From assembly GCF_900110885.1 (NCBI RefSeq), contig NZ_FOFJ01000037.1, positions 1-37,798 of the forward strand: a DNA stretch of 37,798 nt, given 5' to 3'. The position numbers and the translations under genes were made by a program. Below the pieces are notes generated by a model. The model saw nothing but the letters and a program-made list of their open reading frames with translations, was not told where the DNA came from and searched no databases. Shown one piece after another: positions 26,394 through 33,919 of this stretch. Position 1 is the first letter of the stretch, and the number at the start of each line of letters is the position of its first letter. Source of the stretch: Azotobacter beijerinckii. GTDB lineage: Bacteria > Pseudomonadota > Gammaproteobacteria > Pseudomonadales > Pseudomonadaceae.

Positions 26394-26700
26394 TCAGCCA
26401 AAAAACGCCACCAGCCAGCCAATGAACACTCTCAGTCGTGGCGTCAAGTACCGGTGATGAGGCCATCAGCAACGCCGGCGACAGGTACTGCGGTAGCAGC
26501 TCGACCAGGCTGCAGGCAATCAGCATTGAATCGCTCAGCCCACCAATCCACACCACACCACACCACACCACACCACACAATTCCATCTTCGCGCACCAAG
26601 TCAAGATCATCCGCTCAGCGAACCTAATCTCCAAGTCGATTCCGGGTAACGCGCATGGAAGTCCGGCAGGACCGGAATCACCACGACGGCTCTCTCCTCC
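26394..26700 (-). pseudogene. LysR-type regulator relic (internal deletion, frameshifts)
   Basis: On the minus strand, scattered frames read VVVIPVLPDFHARYP, then IDLEIRFAERMI, then IGGLSDSMLIA, then SLVELLPQYLSPALL, then LTPRLRVFIGWLVAFFG before a stop at 26394. Each matches in order the effector domain of the intact LysR protein at 29412-30299 (VIPALPDFYARYP, GIGDRMI, IGGLSDSTLIA, SLVELLPQ, LTPRLRVFIDWLVALFG). The DNA-binding part is absent, about 75 codons are missing between SMLIA and SLVELL, and a pentanucleotide repeat is inserted. It is a decayed paralogue, not expressed as a functional protein. Confidence 0.75.
26551..26579. repeat. Pentanucleotide microsatellite (CACCA, about 5.6 copies)
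   Basis: CACCA is repeated without interruption from 26551 to about 26579. On the minus strand it encodes alternating Cys/Gly/Val/Trp inside the LysR relic, at the place where the intact paralogue has VDCVVRIGG. It probably expanded by slippage from TGCGTGGTG-like coding sequence. Confidence 0.85.
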
Positions 26701-26755
26701 GACTTTCAGCACTGCGCCATCGCAAACTCGGCAATCAACCCCGCAGCCCCTCCCT

Positions 26756-28201
26756 TCACTCATGCTGCACCCCCGCCCGCTTGAGCAGTTGCCTGCAGCG
26801 CTCGGACAGGTGCAACACGCTCAGGTGCTTGCCGGCCTTGGCGTAGCGCTCGCGCAGGGTCTTCAGCGCGGCGATGGCCGAGTAGTCGACGAAGCTCAGG
26901 TGGCGGCAATCCAGGGTCACCTGGGGCGGGTCGCCGGCGGGGTCGAACTGGTTGAGGAAGGGCGTCGTGGAGGCGAAGAACAGCGTGCCGTGCAGGCGGT
27001 AGAGCTTGCTGCCGTCGGCTTCCCGATGGGTGTCGGCGTACAGCTCGCGGGCCTGCTGCCAGGCGAAGTTGAGCGCGGCGATGACGATCCCGCAGAGCAC
27101 GGCGGTGGCCAGGTCGGTGAACACGGTGACGATGGTCACCGCGACGATCACCAGCGCGTCGTTCAGCGGCACCTTGTCGAGCACCCGCAGGGAGGCCCAG
27201 GCGAAGGTCTGCTGCGCCACCACGAACATCACCCCGACCAGCGCGGCGAGCGGGATGCGCTCGATCAGCGGCGAGAGGAACAGCACGAAGAGCAGGATCA
27301 TCACCCCGGCGACCACGCCGGAGAGCCGGCCGCGGCCGCCGGAGCTGAGGTTGATCATGGTCTGGCCGATCATCGCGCAGCCGCCCATGCCGCCGAACAG
27401 GCCGGACACCAGGTTGGCCGCGCCCAGCGCCGCGCACTCGCGGTCCGGATAGCCGCGGCTCTCGGTGATCTCGTCGGTGAGGTTCAGGGTCAGCAGGGTT
27501 TCCAGCAGGCCGACCAGCGCCATCAGCACCGCATAAGGGGTAACGATGGCCAGGGTTTCCAGGTTCCAGGGCACGTCCGGCACGGCCGGGACGGGCAGGC
27601 CGCCGGCGATGTGCGCCATGTCGCCGAGGGTATGGGTCGGCAGGCCGAGCAGCCAGACCGCCAGGCCGACGCCGAGGATCGCCGCCAGCGCCGGCGGCAC
27701 GGCGCGGGTCAGGCGCGGCAGCAGGTAGACGATGGCCATGGTCGTCGCCACCAGCCCGAGCATCAGGTAGAGCGGCATGCCGCTCAGCCAGGCCTCGCCG
27801 TCCTTGAAGTGCTCCAGCTGGGCCAGGGCGATGATGATCGCCAGGCCGTTGACGAAGCCGAGCATCACCGGATGCGGCACCATGCGCACCAGCTTGCCCA
27901 GGCGCAACAGGCCGAAGGCAACCATGATCAGCCCGCCGAGCAGCACGGTGGCGAGCAGGTACTGCACGCCATGCTGCACCACCAGCGCGACGATCACCAC
28001 GGCCATCGAGCCGGCGGCGCCGGACACCATGCCCGGACGGCCGCCGAACAGGGCGGTGAGTGTGCAGATGATGAAGGCGCCGTAGAGTCCCATCAGCGGG
28101 TTGAGGTGGGCGACCAGGGCGAAGGCGATGCACTCGGGCACCAGGGCGAAAGACGTGGTGAGTCCGGCCAGGACATCGGCACGCAGATGTTTCGGTTTCA
28201 T
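26756..28201 (-). CDS. SulP-family inorganic anion transporter
   Basis: This 481-residue membrane protein of the SulP (SLC26) family carries sulfate, bicarbonate or a similar anion. The N-terminal 380 residues contain about 11-12 hydrophobic segments with family motifs VLAGLTTSFALVPECIAFA at 9-27, GGRPGMVSGAAGSMA and GGMGGCAMIGQTMIN. The C-terminal 90 residues are a STAS domain (VTLDCRHLSFVDYSAIAALK). It is shorter than typical sulfate permeases, like the bacterial BicA-like members; the substrate is not determinable. It starts at ATG 28201 with AGGT upstream. It stands alone, with relics on both sides. Confidence 0.9.
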   Translation of the reverse strand: MKPKHLRADVLAGLTTSFALVPECIAFALVAHLNPLMGLYGAFIICTLTALFGGRPGMVSGAAGSMAVVIVALVVQHGVQYLLATVLLGGLIMVAFGLLRLGKLVRMVPHPVMLGFVNGLAIIIALAQLEHFKDGEAWLSGMPLYLMLGLVATTMAIVYLLPRLTRAVPPALAAILGVGLAVWLLGLPTHTLGDMAHIAGGLPVPAVPDVPWNLETLAIVTPYAVLMALVGLLETLLTLNLTDEITESRGYPDRECAALGAANLVSGLFGGMGGCAMIGQTMINLSSGGRGRLSGVVAGVMILLFVLFLSPLIERIPLAALVGVMFVVAQQTFAWASLRVLDKVPLNDALVIVAVTIVTVFTDLATAVLCGIVIAALNFAWQQARELYADTHREADGSKLYRLHGTLFFASTTPFLNQFDPAGDPPQVTLDCRHLSFVDYSAIAALKTLRERYAKAGKHLSVLHLSERCRQLLKRAGVQHE

Positions 28202-28333
28202 CGTTTACCTGAGCTGTTGATCGGCGAAGCCGGCCGCAGGGGGATGGCTGGAAAAAAGGGCTTCGGATGTTACGGATTCGAGGCGGGCAGGGCCAGCCAT
28301 TGGATGGGCGCCACAAGGCAAGTGCATGAGCAT

Positions 28334-28376
28334 GTAGGAGCGAATTCATTCGCGACGCTTCCGGTCTTGCCGATGA
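28334..28376 (+). repeat. REP-like palindrome fused to left 30-nt direct repeat
   Basis: GTAGGAGCGAATTCATTCGCGA (from 28334) contains the inverted repeat GCGAAT/ATTCGC and resembles the interspersed REP sequences of Pseudomonas. Overlapping it, 28347-28376 (starting CATTCGCGACGCTTCC) recurs at 29158-29187 with two mismatches. The two copies flank the higBA pair. Confidence 0.7.
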
Positions 28377-28383
28377 GCATACG

Positions 28384-28402
28384 TCACGATTGCGAACCGT
28401 GA
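28384..28402. promoter_or_regulatory. Inverted repeat upstream of higB, possible HigA operator
   Basis: TCACG, nine bases, CGTGA is a perfect 5+5 inverted repeat centred 34 bp before the higB start. HigA antitoxins repress their operon by binding such repeats. The assignment rests on position only. Confidence 0.4.
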
Positions 28403-28426
28403 TGCGTTAAGTCACACTGCAAACCC

Positions 28427-28705
28427 ATGATCATCAGCTTTCAGCACAAGGGCCTTCGCCTCTTTTACGAGACGGGCTCAACCAAGGGGATTCGCGCCGA
28501 TCATGCCAAACGTCTGGCCCGCATGCTGGCCTTCATGGATCGAGCCACAGCGCCGGGAGACCTCGACCTTCCGGGCTGGAGACTCCACCCCCTCAAGGGG
28601 GATCGCGCGGAGTTCTGGTCGCTGACCGTCAGCGGCAATTGGCGGGTGATTTTCCGCTTTGCCGGCAACGATATCGAACTGGTCGACTACCTCGACTACC
28701 ACTGA
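28427..28705 (+). CDS. higB: HigB-type toxin (RelE superfamily mRNA interferase)
   Basis: This 92-residue protein matches the HigB toxin family: KGLRLFYETGSTKGI at 8-22, HAKRLARML, LPGWRLHPLKGD near 48-59, and WSLTVSGNWRVIFRF at 64-78. HigB cleaves mRNA on the ribosome and is held inactive by HigA. The toxin gene precedes the antitoxin gene, the usual order of hig loci. The start is ATG 28427. The antitoxin start follows the stop by 13 bp. Confidence 0.92.
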   Translation: MIISFQHKGLRLFYETGSTKGIRADHAKRLARMLAFMDRATAPGDLDLPGWRLHPLKGDRAEFWSLTVSGNWRVIFRFAGNDIELVDYLDYH

Positions 28706-28718
28706 ACAGGAGGGCGAC

Positions 28719-29006
28719 ATGGCCATGTTCAACCCACCGCATCCGGGGGAAACGCTCCTCGAAGACGTGCTCCCCGAATTGGATATCAGCATTGCCGAGC
28801 TTGCCCGTCGGCTGGGCTTCGCGCGAGAAACCCTGTCTCGCATCCTGCACGGACGCGCCCCTATCAGCCCGGACCTGGCCGTTCGCCTGGAAATGGCCGG
28901 TATCGGTACGGCACGTACCTGGCTTGGCGTACAGGCCGATTACGACCTGTGGCAAGCCCGGCACCGCGAGCAGCCCCGCATAGAGCGATTCGCCTCGATT
29001 GCCTGA
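28719..29006 (+). CDS. higA: HigA-type antitoxin (XRE-family HTH)
   Basis: This 95-residue protein opens with NPPHPGETLLEDVLPEL, then a Cro/CI-type helix-turn-helix (ELARRLGFARETLSRILHG, residues about 27-45) and WLGVQADYDLWQARH near the end. That is the standard HigA layout. It neutralises HigB and represses the operon. The start is ATG 28719, with AGGAGG at good spacing; a second ATG two codons later is less well placed. It is followed by a small hairpin. Confidence 0.93.
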   Translation: MAMFNPPHPGETLLEDVLPELDISIAELARRLGFARETLSRILHGRAPISPDLAVRLEMAGIGTARTWLGVQADYDLWQARHREQPRIERFASIA

Positions 29007-29016
29007 TACGACACAG

Positions 29017-29039
29017 GACCCGGGCACCAAGCCTGGGTC
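29017..29039 (+). terminator. Hairpin after higA
   Basis: GACCCGGGC, ACCAA, GCCTGGGTC forms a 9-bp stem with one mismatch 10 bp after the higA stop. There is no T-run, so termination would be weak. Confidence 0.45.
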
Positions 29040-29095
29040 TCATCCGCGCGCCCGAGCGCCCGCTCGCCTCAGGATAAAACCCCGCTTTCACCCCC

Positions 29096-29157
29096 TCACC
29101 CGAACACCCCCATCAAGCAATCGATGAACACCCGCAAACGCGGCGCCGGGTGTCGGG
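29096..29157 (-). pseudogene. Second LysR 3'-end scrap
   Basis: The minus strand reads PRLRVFIDCLMGVFG then a stop at 29096, nearly identical to the last residues of the intact LysR at 29412 (PRLRVFIDWLVALFG). Only about 20 codons remain. It is directly followed, on its right, by the right 30-nt direct repeat. Confidence 0.65.
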
Positions 29158-29187
29158 CATTCGCGACGCTTCCAGTTTTGCCGATGA
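29158..29187 (+). repeat. Right 30-nt direct repeat flanking higBA
   Basis: CATTCGCGACGCTTCCAG, followed by TTTTGCCGATGA, repeats 28347-28376 with 28 of 30 bases equal and in the same orientation. The copies are 811 bp apart and enclose higB and higA. Confidence 0.8.
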
Positions 29188-29190
29188 CTG

Positions 29191-29340
29191 CTACAGGGGA
29201 ATATCGGGCACGCCGGAGGCCGGCCAGTCGATCTGGTAGCGGGTGCTGCGCCCGCCGCCGGGCAGGCGGACCAGGCAGCCCTTGTCGAGCAGGTCGCCGA
29301 GGTGGCGGGTGGTGAGCCGATTACGGAGGTTATTCGGCTC
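29191..29340 (-). pseudogene. C-terminal winged-helix scrap (Fic-like protein tail?)
   Basis: The minus strand reads NRLTTRHLGDLLDKGCLV, then RLPGGGRSTRYQIDW, and ends PDIPL at the stop at 29191. This resembles the C-terminal winged-helix segment found on Fic-family and related proteins (DLL.KG.LVRLPGGGRSTRY). No start or upstream domain survives; reading upstream breaks in the hairpin pair at 29314-29374. The family assignment is tentative. Confidence 0.45.
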
Positions 29341-29374
29341 ATTCGGTGAGCCGATTAAGGGAGCTATTCGGCTC
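29314..29374. repeat. Two tandem 27-nt hairpin units
   Basis: GAGCCGATTACGG, then AGGTTATTCGGCTC (29314-29340), and GAGCCGATTAAGG, then GAGCTATTCGGCTC (29348-29374), repeat every 34 bp. Each has GAGCCGA/TCGGCTC arms and can fold. The 34-bp period is not a multiple of three, so the second copy breaks the scrap's reading frame. They may be a small palindromic repeat invading the relic. Confidence 0.7.
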
Positions 29375-29411
29375 AGGGTGCAGCCGCGAGTCGATGGTTG
29401 CCGCCCCGCCC

Positions 29412-30299
29412 TCAGCCGAACAGCGCCACCAGCCAGTCGATGAACACCCGCAGGCGCGGCGTCAGGTGGCGGTGATGGGGATAGAGCACGGTCAGCGGCA
29501 GTGCCGGCGGCGGGTGTTGCGGTAGCAGTTCGACCAGGCTGCCGGCGGCCAGCTGGCGTTCGACGTGGTAGCGCGGCACCTGGACGATCCCCAGCCCCGC
29601 CTCGCAGGCCGCCACGTAGGCTTCGCCGTGGTTGACCGCCAGGCTGGCCGGCAGGCTGCGCGTCTCGATGCGGCCGTCGACGGCGAACTCCAGCGGCGCC
29701 AAGCGCCCGGTGGTGGGCGAGAGGTAGTCGACGCAGCGGTGCCCCTCCAGTTCGTCGAGGCTGGCCGGCAGGCCGTGGCGGGCCAGGTAGCCGGCGCTGG
29801 CGCAGGTGATCTGGGGCAGCGCCGGCAGGCTGCGGGCGATCAGCGTCGAGTCGCTCAGCCCGCCGATCCGCACCACGCAGTCCACTCCTTCGCGCACCAG
29901 GTCGATCATCCGGTCGCCGATGCCGAGTTCCAGGCTGATTTCCGGGTAGCGGGCGTAGAAGTCCGGCAGCGCCGGGATCACCAGCAGGCGGCCGAGGGAG
30001 GCCGGCAGGTCGATCTTCAGCCGGCCGCGCGGGTGCCCGGCGCTCTGCGACAGCACGCTCTCCACCTCCTCGATCTCGCCGAGGACCGACAGGCAGTGCT
30101 GGTAGTAGGAGCGCCCGTCGAGGGTGGCGCTGACCTGCCGGGTGGTGCGCTGCAGCAGGCGCACGCCGAGGTGGCTCTCCAGTTGCCGGATCAGCGCGCT
30201 GGCCGAGGCGCGGGACATGCCCTGCTGCTCGGCGGCCTTGCTGAAGCTGCCGAGTTCGACGATGCGGGCGAAGAGCTGCATGGCCTGGAAGCGGTCCAT
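29412..30299 (-). CDS. LysR-family transcriptional regulator
   Basis: This 295-residue LysR-type regulator has an N-terminal winged helix-turn-helix (FARIVELGSFSKAAEQQGM, then SRASASALIRQLESHLGVRL) and a two-lobed effector-binding domain to residue 295. Length and layout are standard. The start is ATG 30299; the frame remains open upstream but without family similarity. It is divergent from the BenE-type transporter gene across 118 bp, the classical arrangement for a LysR protein controlling its neighbour, so it may regulate that transporter. Its 3' part is the parent-like sequence for two nearby LysR relics. Confidence 0.92.
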   Translation of the reverse strand: MDRFQAMQLFARIVELGSFSKAAEQQGMSRASASALIRQLESHLGVRLLQRTTRQVSATLDGRSYYQHCLSVLGEIEEVESVLSQSAGHPRGRLKIDLPASLGRLLVIPALPDFYARYPEISLELGIGDRMIDLVREGVDCVVRIGGLSDSTLIARSLPALPQITCASAGYLARHGLPASLDELEGHRCVDYLSPTTGRLAPLEFAVDGRIETRSLPASLAVNHGEAYVAACEAGLGIVQVPRYHVERQLAAGSLVELLPQHPPPALPLTVLYPHHRHLTPRLRVFIDWLVALFG

Positions 30300-30417
30300 G
30301 GCGCGGGCCTTTGTTCGTGAAAGCCGAACAGTGTTGCCGGTTTTCGCGGCTTTATCCATCCAGGCAATGACAATAAGGTGGAGCCTCGTCCGCACAGCCG
30401 CCAGGAGCCGAGCCCGC

Positions 30418-31638
30418 ATGCAGCCCCTCACCCTCCACAAGGATTTCTCGCTGTCCGCCGTCACCGCCGGCTTCCTCGCCGTGCTGATCTCCTATTCCGG
30501 CCCACTGGTGATCTTCTTCCAGGCCGCGCAGAGCGCCGGGATTTCCGCCGGGATGATGTCCTCCTGGGTCTGGGCCATCTCCATCGGCGCGGCGCTGTCC
30601 GGCATCCTGCTCAGCCTCTGGCTCAGGGTGCCGGTGGTGACCGCCTGGTCCGCGCCCGGCACCGCCCTGCTGGTCACCTTGTTCCCGGCGCTCAGCCTCA
30701 ACGAGGCGGTGGGCGCCTACCTCACGGCGGGCGCGATCCTCTTCCTGATCGGCATTTCCGGCTGGTTCGACCGGCTGGTGCAGGCCATTCCCCGAGGCAT
30801 CGCCTACGCCATGATGGCCGGCATCCTGTTCCAGTTCGGCATCGGCGCCTTCCAGTCGGTGGCCTCGATGCCGGCGCTGGCCTTCGGCATGCTCATCGCC
30901 TACCTGGTGTTCAAGCGCCTGTTCCCGCGCTACTGCCTGGTGCTGCTCTTGGTCGTCGGCGTGGCCCTGGCCGTCGGCCTGGAAGGCAGCAACCTCGCCG
31001 GCATCGGCGCGAGCCTGGCCGCGCCGCAGTTCATCGCGCCGCAATGGAGCTGGAGTTCGACCCTGAGCCTGGCCATTCCGCTGGTGCTGGTCAGCCTGAC
31101 CGGGCAGTTCCTGCCCGGCATGGCCATCCTGCGCAACGCCGGCTACGACACCCCGGCCAGGCCGGTGCTCGCCACCACCGGGCTGGCCTCGCTGGCGGTG
31201 GCCTGCTTCGGCGGCATCAGCATCGTCATCGCCGCCATCACCGCCGCCCTGTGCACCGGCCGGGACGCCCACGAGGACCCGGACAAGCGCTACGTCGCCG
31301 GCGTCGCCAACGGCGTCTTCTACCTGCTCGGCGGCACCTTCGCCGGCACCCTCATCCTGCTGTTCAGCGCCATGCCGAAGACCTTCGTCGCCGTGCTCGC
31401 CGGCCTGGCGCTGATCGGCGCCATCACCAGCAACGTGATGGGCGCGGTGAACGAGGAGGAGCACCGCGAGGCGTCCATGCTGACCTTCCTCGCCACGGCT
31501 TCGGGGATGAACTTCTTCGGCCTGGGCTCGGCCTTCTGGGGGGTGGTGATCGGCGCCCTCGCCTACCTGATCCTGCACAAGACGGGCTGGATGCCGAAGA
31601 ACCTGCTCGCCGGCCTGGTCGCGCCGGGCCGGGACTAG
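30418..31638 (+). CDS. BenE-family benzoate/H+ symporter-like transporter
   Basis: This 406-residue membrane protein has about 12 hydrophobic segments and belongs to the BenE family of benzoate:proton symporters. Family sequence includes GFLAVLISYSGPLVIFFQAA near 18-37, WSAPGTALL, FLPGMAILRNAGYD and NVMGAVNEEEHREAS. No benzoate-degradation genes are nearby, so the substrate may be another aromatic or organic acid. The start is ATG 30418, with AGGAG about 11 nt upstream. It is divergent from a LysR gene that may control it. Confidence 0.9.
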   Translation: MQPLTLHKDFSLSAVTAGFLAVLISYSGPLVIFFQAAQSAGISAGMMSSWVWAISIGAALSGILLSLWLRVPVVTAWSAPGTALLVTLFPALSLNEAVGAYLTAGAILFLIGISGWFDRLVQAIPRGIAYAMMAGILFQFGIGAFQSVASMPALAFGMLIAYLVFKRLFPRYCLVLLLVVGVALAVGLEGSNLAGIGASLAAPQFIAPQWSWSSTLSLAIPLVLVSLTGQFLPGMAILRNAGYDTPARPVLATTGLASLAVACFGGISIVIAAITAALCTGRDAHEDPDKRYVAGVANGVFYLLGGTFAGTLILLFSAMPKTFVAVLAGLALIGAITSNVMGAVNEEEHREASMLTFLATASGMNFFGLGSAFWGVVIGALAYLILHKTGWMPKNLLAGLVAPGRD

Positions 31639-31750
31639 GGGATGTCGACGCTTCGACCCCGAGGGGTTGATGACGGTCGAGGAAATGGCTCCACCGGATG
31701 CGCGCGAGCTGCCCGTGGCATTTCTGGTCGCTTGGCATCCGTGCCCATCC

Positions 31751-31803
31751 CTCCGTATTCGTCCGCCGCGCCCCCCGGAAACCCGGGCGGCGCGGACGGA
31801 GGA
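31751..31803 (-). terminator. Large hairpin after mosA (shared with benE 3' side)
   Basis: GTCCGC...CCCGG, AAA, CCGGG...GCGGAC with outer CTCCGT/ACGGAG forms a long imperfect stem 9 bp past the mosA stop. It lies between convergent benE and mosA and may serve both directions. The T-run is lacking. Confidence 0.55.
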
Positions 31804-31811
31804 GCGGGGAC

Positions 31812-32633
31812 TCAGGCCGAGCGCGCCCCGGTACGGATGATGGTCCCGACGTGCTCGCCGCGCAGCGCGGCGGTGAGGCGACCCGGCACGAGGCCGTTCA
31901 CCACCTGCACGCGCTCGAGCTGGCGGGCGGTTGCCATGACGTCAAGGAGTGCACGGTCGAGCGGCAGCGGGCCTTCGAGCTTCGCGAGGTCGGCGGCACT
32001 GGTCTCGGCGAGGAACTGCGCCTTGCCGGCGTCGGGGCCGTTCGGGTCGGCGGTATAGACCCCGTCGACGTCCTCGACGATGGTCAGGCCGGCCGCGCCG
32101 AGCGCGTCGGCGACCAGGAAGGCGCCGGTGTCGGCACGGTGCGGCGGGATGCGCGAGCCCGGGAACTCGTGGTGGTGGTAGGGCGGGTAGGCGCTGCCGA
32201 CCACGGCGCGGGTGGCGGCGAGGTGGATGGCGAGCTGGCTCTCGATGGTCGGGTGGTCGACGTAGGAGACGCCCTCGGCGGCGAGCATCGCGGCGAGGAT
32301 GTGGCCGTTCTGCCCGGCTTCGCTGGCCGCCAGCGGGGCGAGCGAGCCGACCGGCAGGCCGAGGTCGAGGCCGACGCTGAAGACGTGGCGGGCACGGATG
32401 CCGGCACCGGTCAGGATCAGCAGGCGGTGCTCGGGCAGCAGCTTGCGCAGTTCCTCGACGAGCGGCAGGATCGCGTCGGCGCCGCGGTCCATGAGGCGAC
32501 CGCCGATCTTGACGACCTGCAGCCAGGGCAGCAGGCGGATCGGGCGCTTGTCGGCGACCGGGCGGGTCAGGTCGCGGTCCTGGAGGGTCTGGCTCGCGAG
32601 CGGCGAGAGAACATGCTTGATGGTGTTGGTCAT
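31812..32633 (-). CDS. mosA: Molybdenum storage protein alpha subunit
   Basis: This 273-residue protein of the amino-acid/nucleotide (UMP) kinase fold is recognised as the alpha subunit of the molybdenum storage protein. With MosB it forms a hollow hexamer that packs molybdate or tungstate as polyoxometalate clusters using ATP. Visible features are the nucleotide-binding VVKIGGRLMDRGADAI near 40, LILTGAGIRARH, the histidine-rich PPYHHHEFPGSRIPPHRAD near 150-168 that lines the metal cavity, and VQVVNGLVPGRLTAALRGEH at the end. I recall the A. vinelandii protein as 276 residues and very similar. It follows mosB by 11 bp with GAGGAG before ATG 32633. Confidence 0.93.
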   Translation of the reverse strand: MTNTIKHVLSPLASQTLQDRDLTRPVADKRPIRLLPWLQVVKIGGRLMDRGADAILPLVEELRKLLPEHRLLILTGAGIRARHVFSVGLDLGLPVGSLAPLAASEAGQNGHILAAMLAAEGVSYVDHPTIESQLAIHLAATRAVVGSAYPPYHHHEFPGSRIPPHRADTGAFLVADALGAAGLTIVEDVDGVYTADPNGPDAGKAQFLAETSAADLAKLEGPLPLDRALLDVMATARQLERVQVVNGLVPGRLTAALRGEHVGTIIRTGARSA

Positions 32634-32644
32634 GGCCGTGCTCC

Positions 32645-33457
32645 TCAGCTCGCGGTGATGATGGTGCCGACGTGCTCGCCTGCGAGCGCGCGGGTCAGGT
32701 TGCCGGGGATGAGGCCGTTGACGACCTGCACTTCACGGATGTGCTGGGCATTCTGCAGCAGGTCGAGCACCGGGAATTCGAGGATCGAGTCGTGCAGACC
32801 CTTCTCCTTCATCTCGTCGACGGAGATCTTCGGGATGAAGGTGGCGTCCTTCGAGGTCTTCGGGTTGGCGGTGTAGAGACCGTTCTCGTCCTTCACGTAG
32901 ATCATCTGCCTGCAGCCGAACTGCTCGGCCAGCAGGAAGCAGCCGGCGTCGGTGCGGTAGGGCGGAATCACGCCTTCGGCGGAGGGACGCATCCACAGCT
33001 TGTAGGGCGGCATGCCGCTGAAGACGACGGCGTTGACTTCGGCGAGCGACAGCGGCACGGCGGAAAGGCCGGCGCCACCGACCACCGGGATACCGTACTG
33101 GGCCAGCAGCTGGCCGAGCATGGCGGCGTTCTGGTCGGCCACCGAGGAGCCGAGCTGGGCGAGCACGCCGGCCGGCAGGCCGAGGCCGGCGGCGATCGAG
33201 TAGAGATGGCGGGCGCGGGTGCCGGCGCCGGTGCCGATCAGCAGCTTGTGGTTCTTGCGGGCGGCGACGATTTCCTCCACCAGCGGGTAGACCGCCGCAC
33301 GGCCGCGGTCGATGACGCTCTGGCCGCCGATCTTGAGGACGGTTGCGTTCGGCAGAATCCGGAAGTCCGCGGCCTGCGCCGCTGCCGCCAGAAGCTGCGG
33401 GTCGGTCAGCGAGCGCTGCATGAGGAGCTCTTCGAGCTCCGCTGTCGAGTTGGTCAT
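32645..33457 (-). CDS. mosB: Molybdenum storage protein beta subunit
   Basis: This 270-residue kinase-fold protein is the beta partner of MosA, the same length as I recall for the A. vinelandii subunit. Segments include VLKIGGQSVIDRGRAAVYPL near 33-52, LIGTGAGTRARHLYSI, VVFSGMPPYKLWMRPSAEG, PPYRTDAGCFLLAEQFGC and VQVVNGLIPGNLTRALAGEH. The start ATG 33457 has AGGA 7-8 nt upstream. It is the first gene of the pair. Storage of molybdenum supports nitrogenase assembly in Azotobacter. The upstream 460 bp contain no other gene. Confidence 0.94.
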   Translation of the reverse strand: MTNSTAELEELLMQRSLTDPQLLAAAAQAADFRILPNATVLKIGGQSVIDRGRAAVYPLVEEIVAARKNHKLLIGTGAGTRARHLYSIAAGLGLPAGVLAQLGSSVADQNAAMLGQLLAQYGIPVVGGAGLSAVPLSLAEVNAVVFSGMPPYKLWMRPSAEGVIPPYRTDAGCFLLAEQFGCRQMIYVKDENGLYTANPKTSKDATFIPKISVDEMKEKGLHDSILEFPVLDLLQNAQHIREVQVVNGLIPGNLTRALAGEHVGTIITAS

Positions 33458-33570
33458 GGGAGGTCCTTTGGTCGTTTCGTTGCTATTCACCGCAGTACTG
33501 CTCGGCAAATCCGCGAGCCCTGACACCACTTGGTGAAATATCCGGGATCGCGTTCGAGAGATTGTGATGG

Positions 33571-33598
33571 TCGGATATACCCATAACAGGCATATCGA
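33571..33598. promoter_or_regulatory. Imperfect palindrome upstream of mosB, candidate molybdate-responsive site
   Basis: TCGGATATA and CATATCGA face each other across 11 bases, about 115-140 bp before mosB, in an AT-richer stretch. ModE boxes have CG-TATA half-sites of this general kind. A looser CGTTCTATA lies at 33619. The match is weak and is offered only as a candidate. Confidence 0.3.
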
Positions 33599-33786
33599 AA
33601 TGGAAGCTTAGGCAATAGCGTTCTATAGATGCAACCATATGAATCGAGGTTCCGGCACCGAAAAGCCGGCGAATTTGCAATAACCCGATGGATGCTCACC
33701 GATGGGCGCTGGTCGAATGAGCCTCAAGCCTCCGCCGGCGGCCCTGGACGAGCGTCCGCTCTCAGGGGCAACGGCCCAACGGCAAA

Positions 33787-33807
33787 CGCCCCGAGCACGT
33801 CGGGGCG
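33787..33807 (-). terminator. Hairpin downstream of the MFS transporter gene
   Basis: CGCCCCGA, five bases, TCGGGGCG is a perfect 8-bp stem 113 bp past the MFS gene stop on the minus strand, followed by TTTGCC. It probably ends that transcript before the mosB promoter. The rest of 33458-33919 shows no gene; a nine-C run lies near 33890. Confidence 0.6.
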
Positions 33808-33919
33808 CTTGTTCAAGCCGCTGTTTCGCACAGCCTGCGAAAGATCGGCCTTTTTCGTTGCCGCCCCATCATCCCCGGGTGCCCTGCCGCCCCCCCCCGC
33901 CATGACGGGTCCGCGGGGC

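Noticed and set aside
26551..26579. Could the CACCA run be part of a CRISPR array?
   Set aside because: The repeats are 5 bp with no spacers, and no cas genes are present; it is a microsatellite.
26187..26627. Plus-strand open frame upstream of the SIR2 gene
   Set aside because: It runs across the inverted repeat and the LysR relic, and the protein is not recognisable.
33890..33898. Run of nine C as a phase-variation tract
   Set aside because: It lies beyond the 3' end of the MFS gene and outside any coding region or evident promoter.
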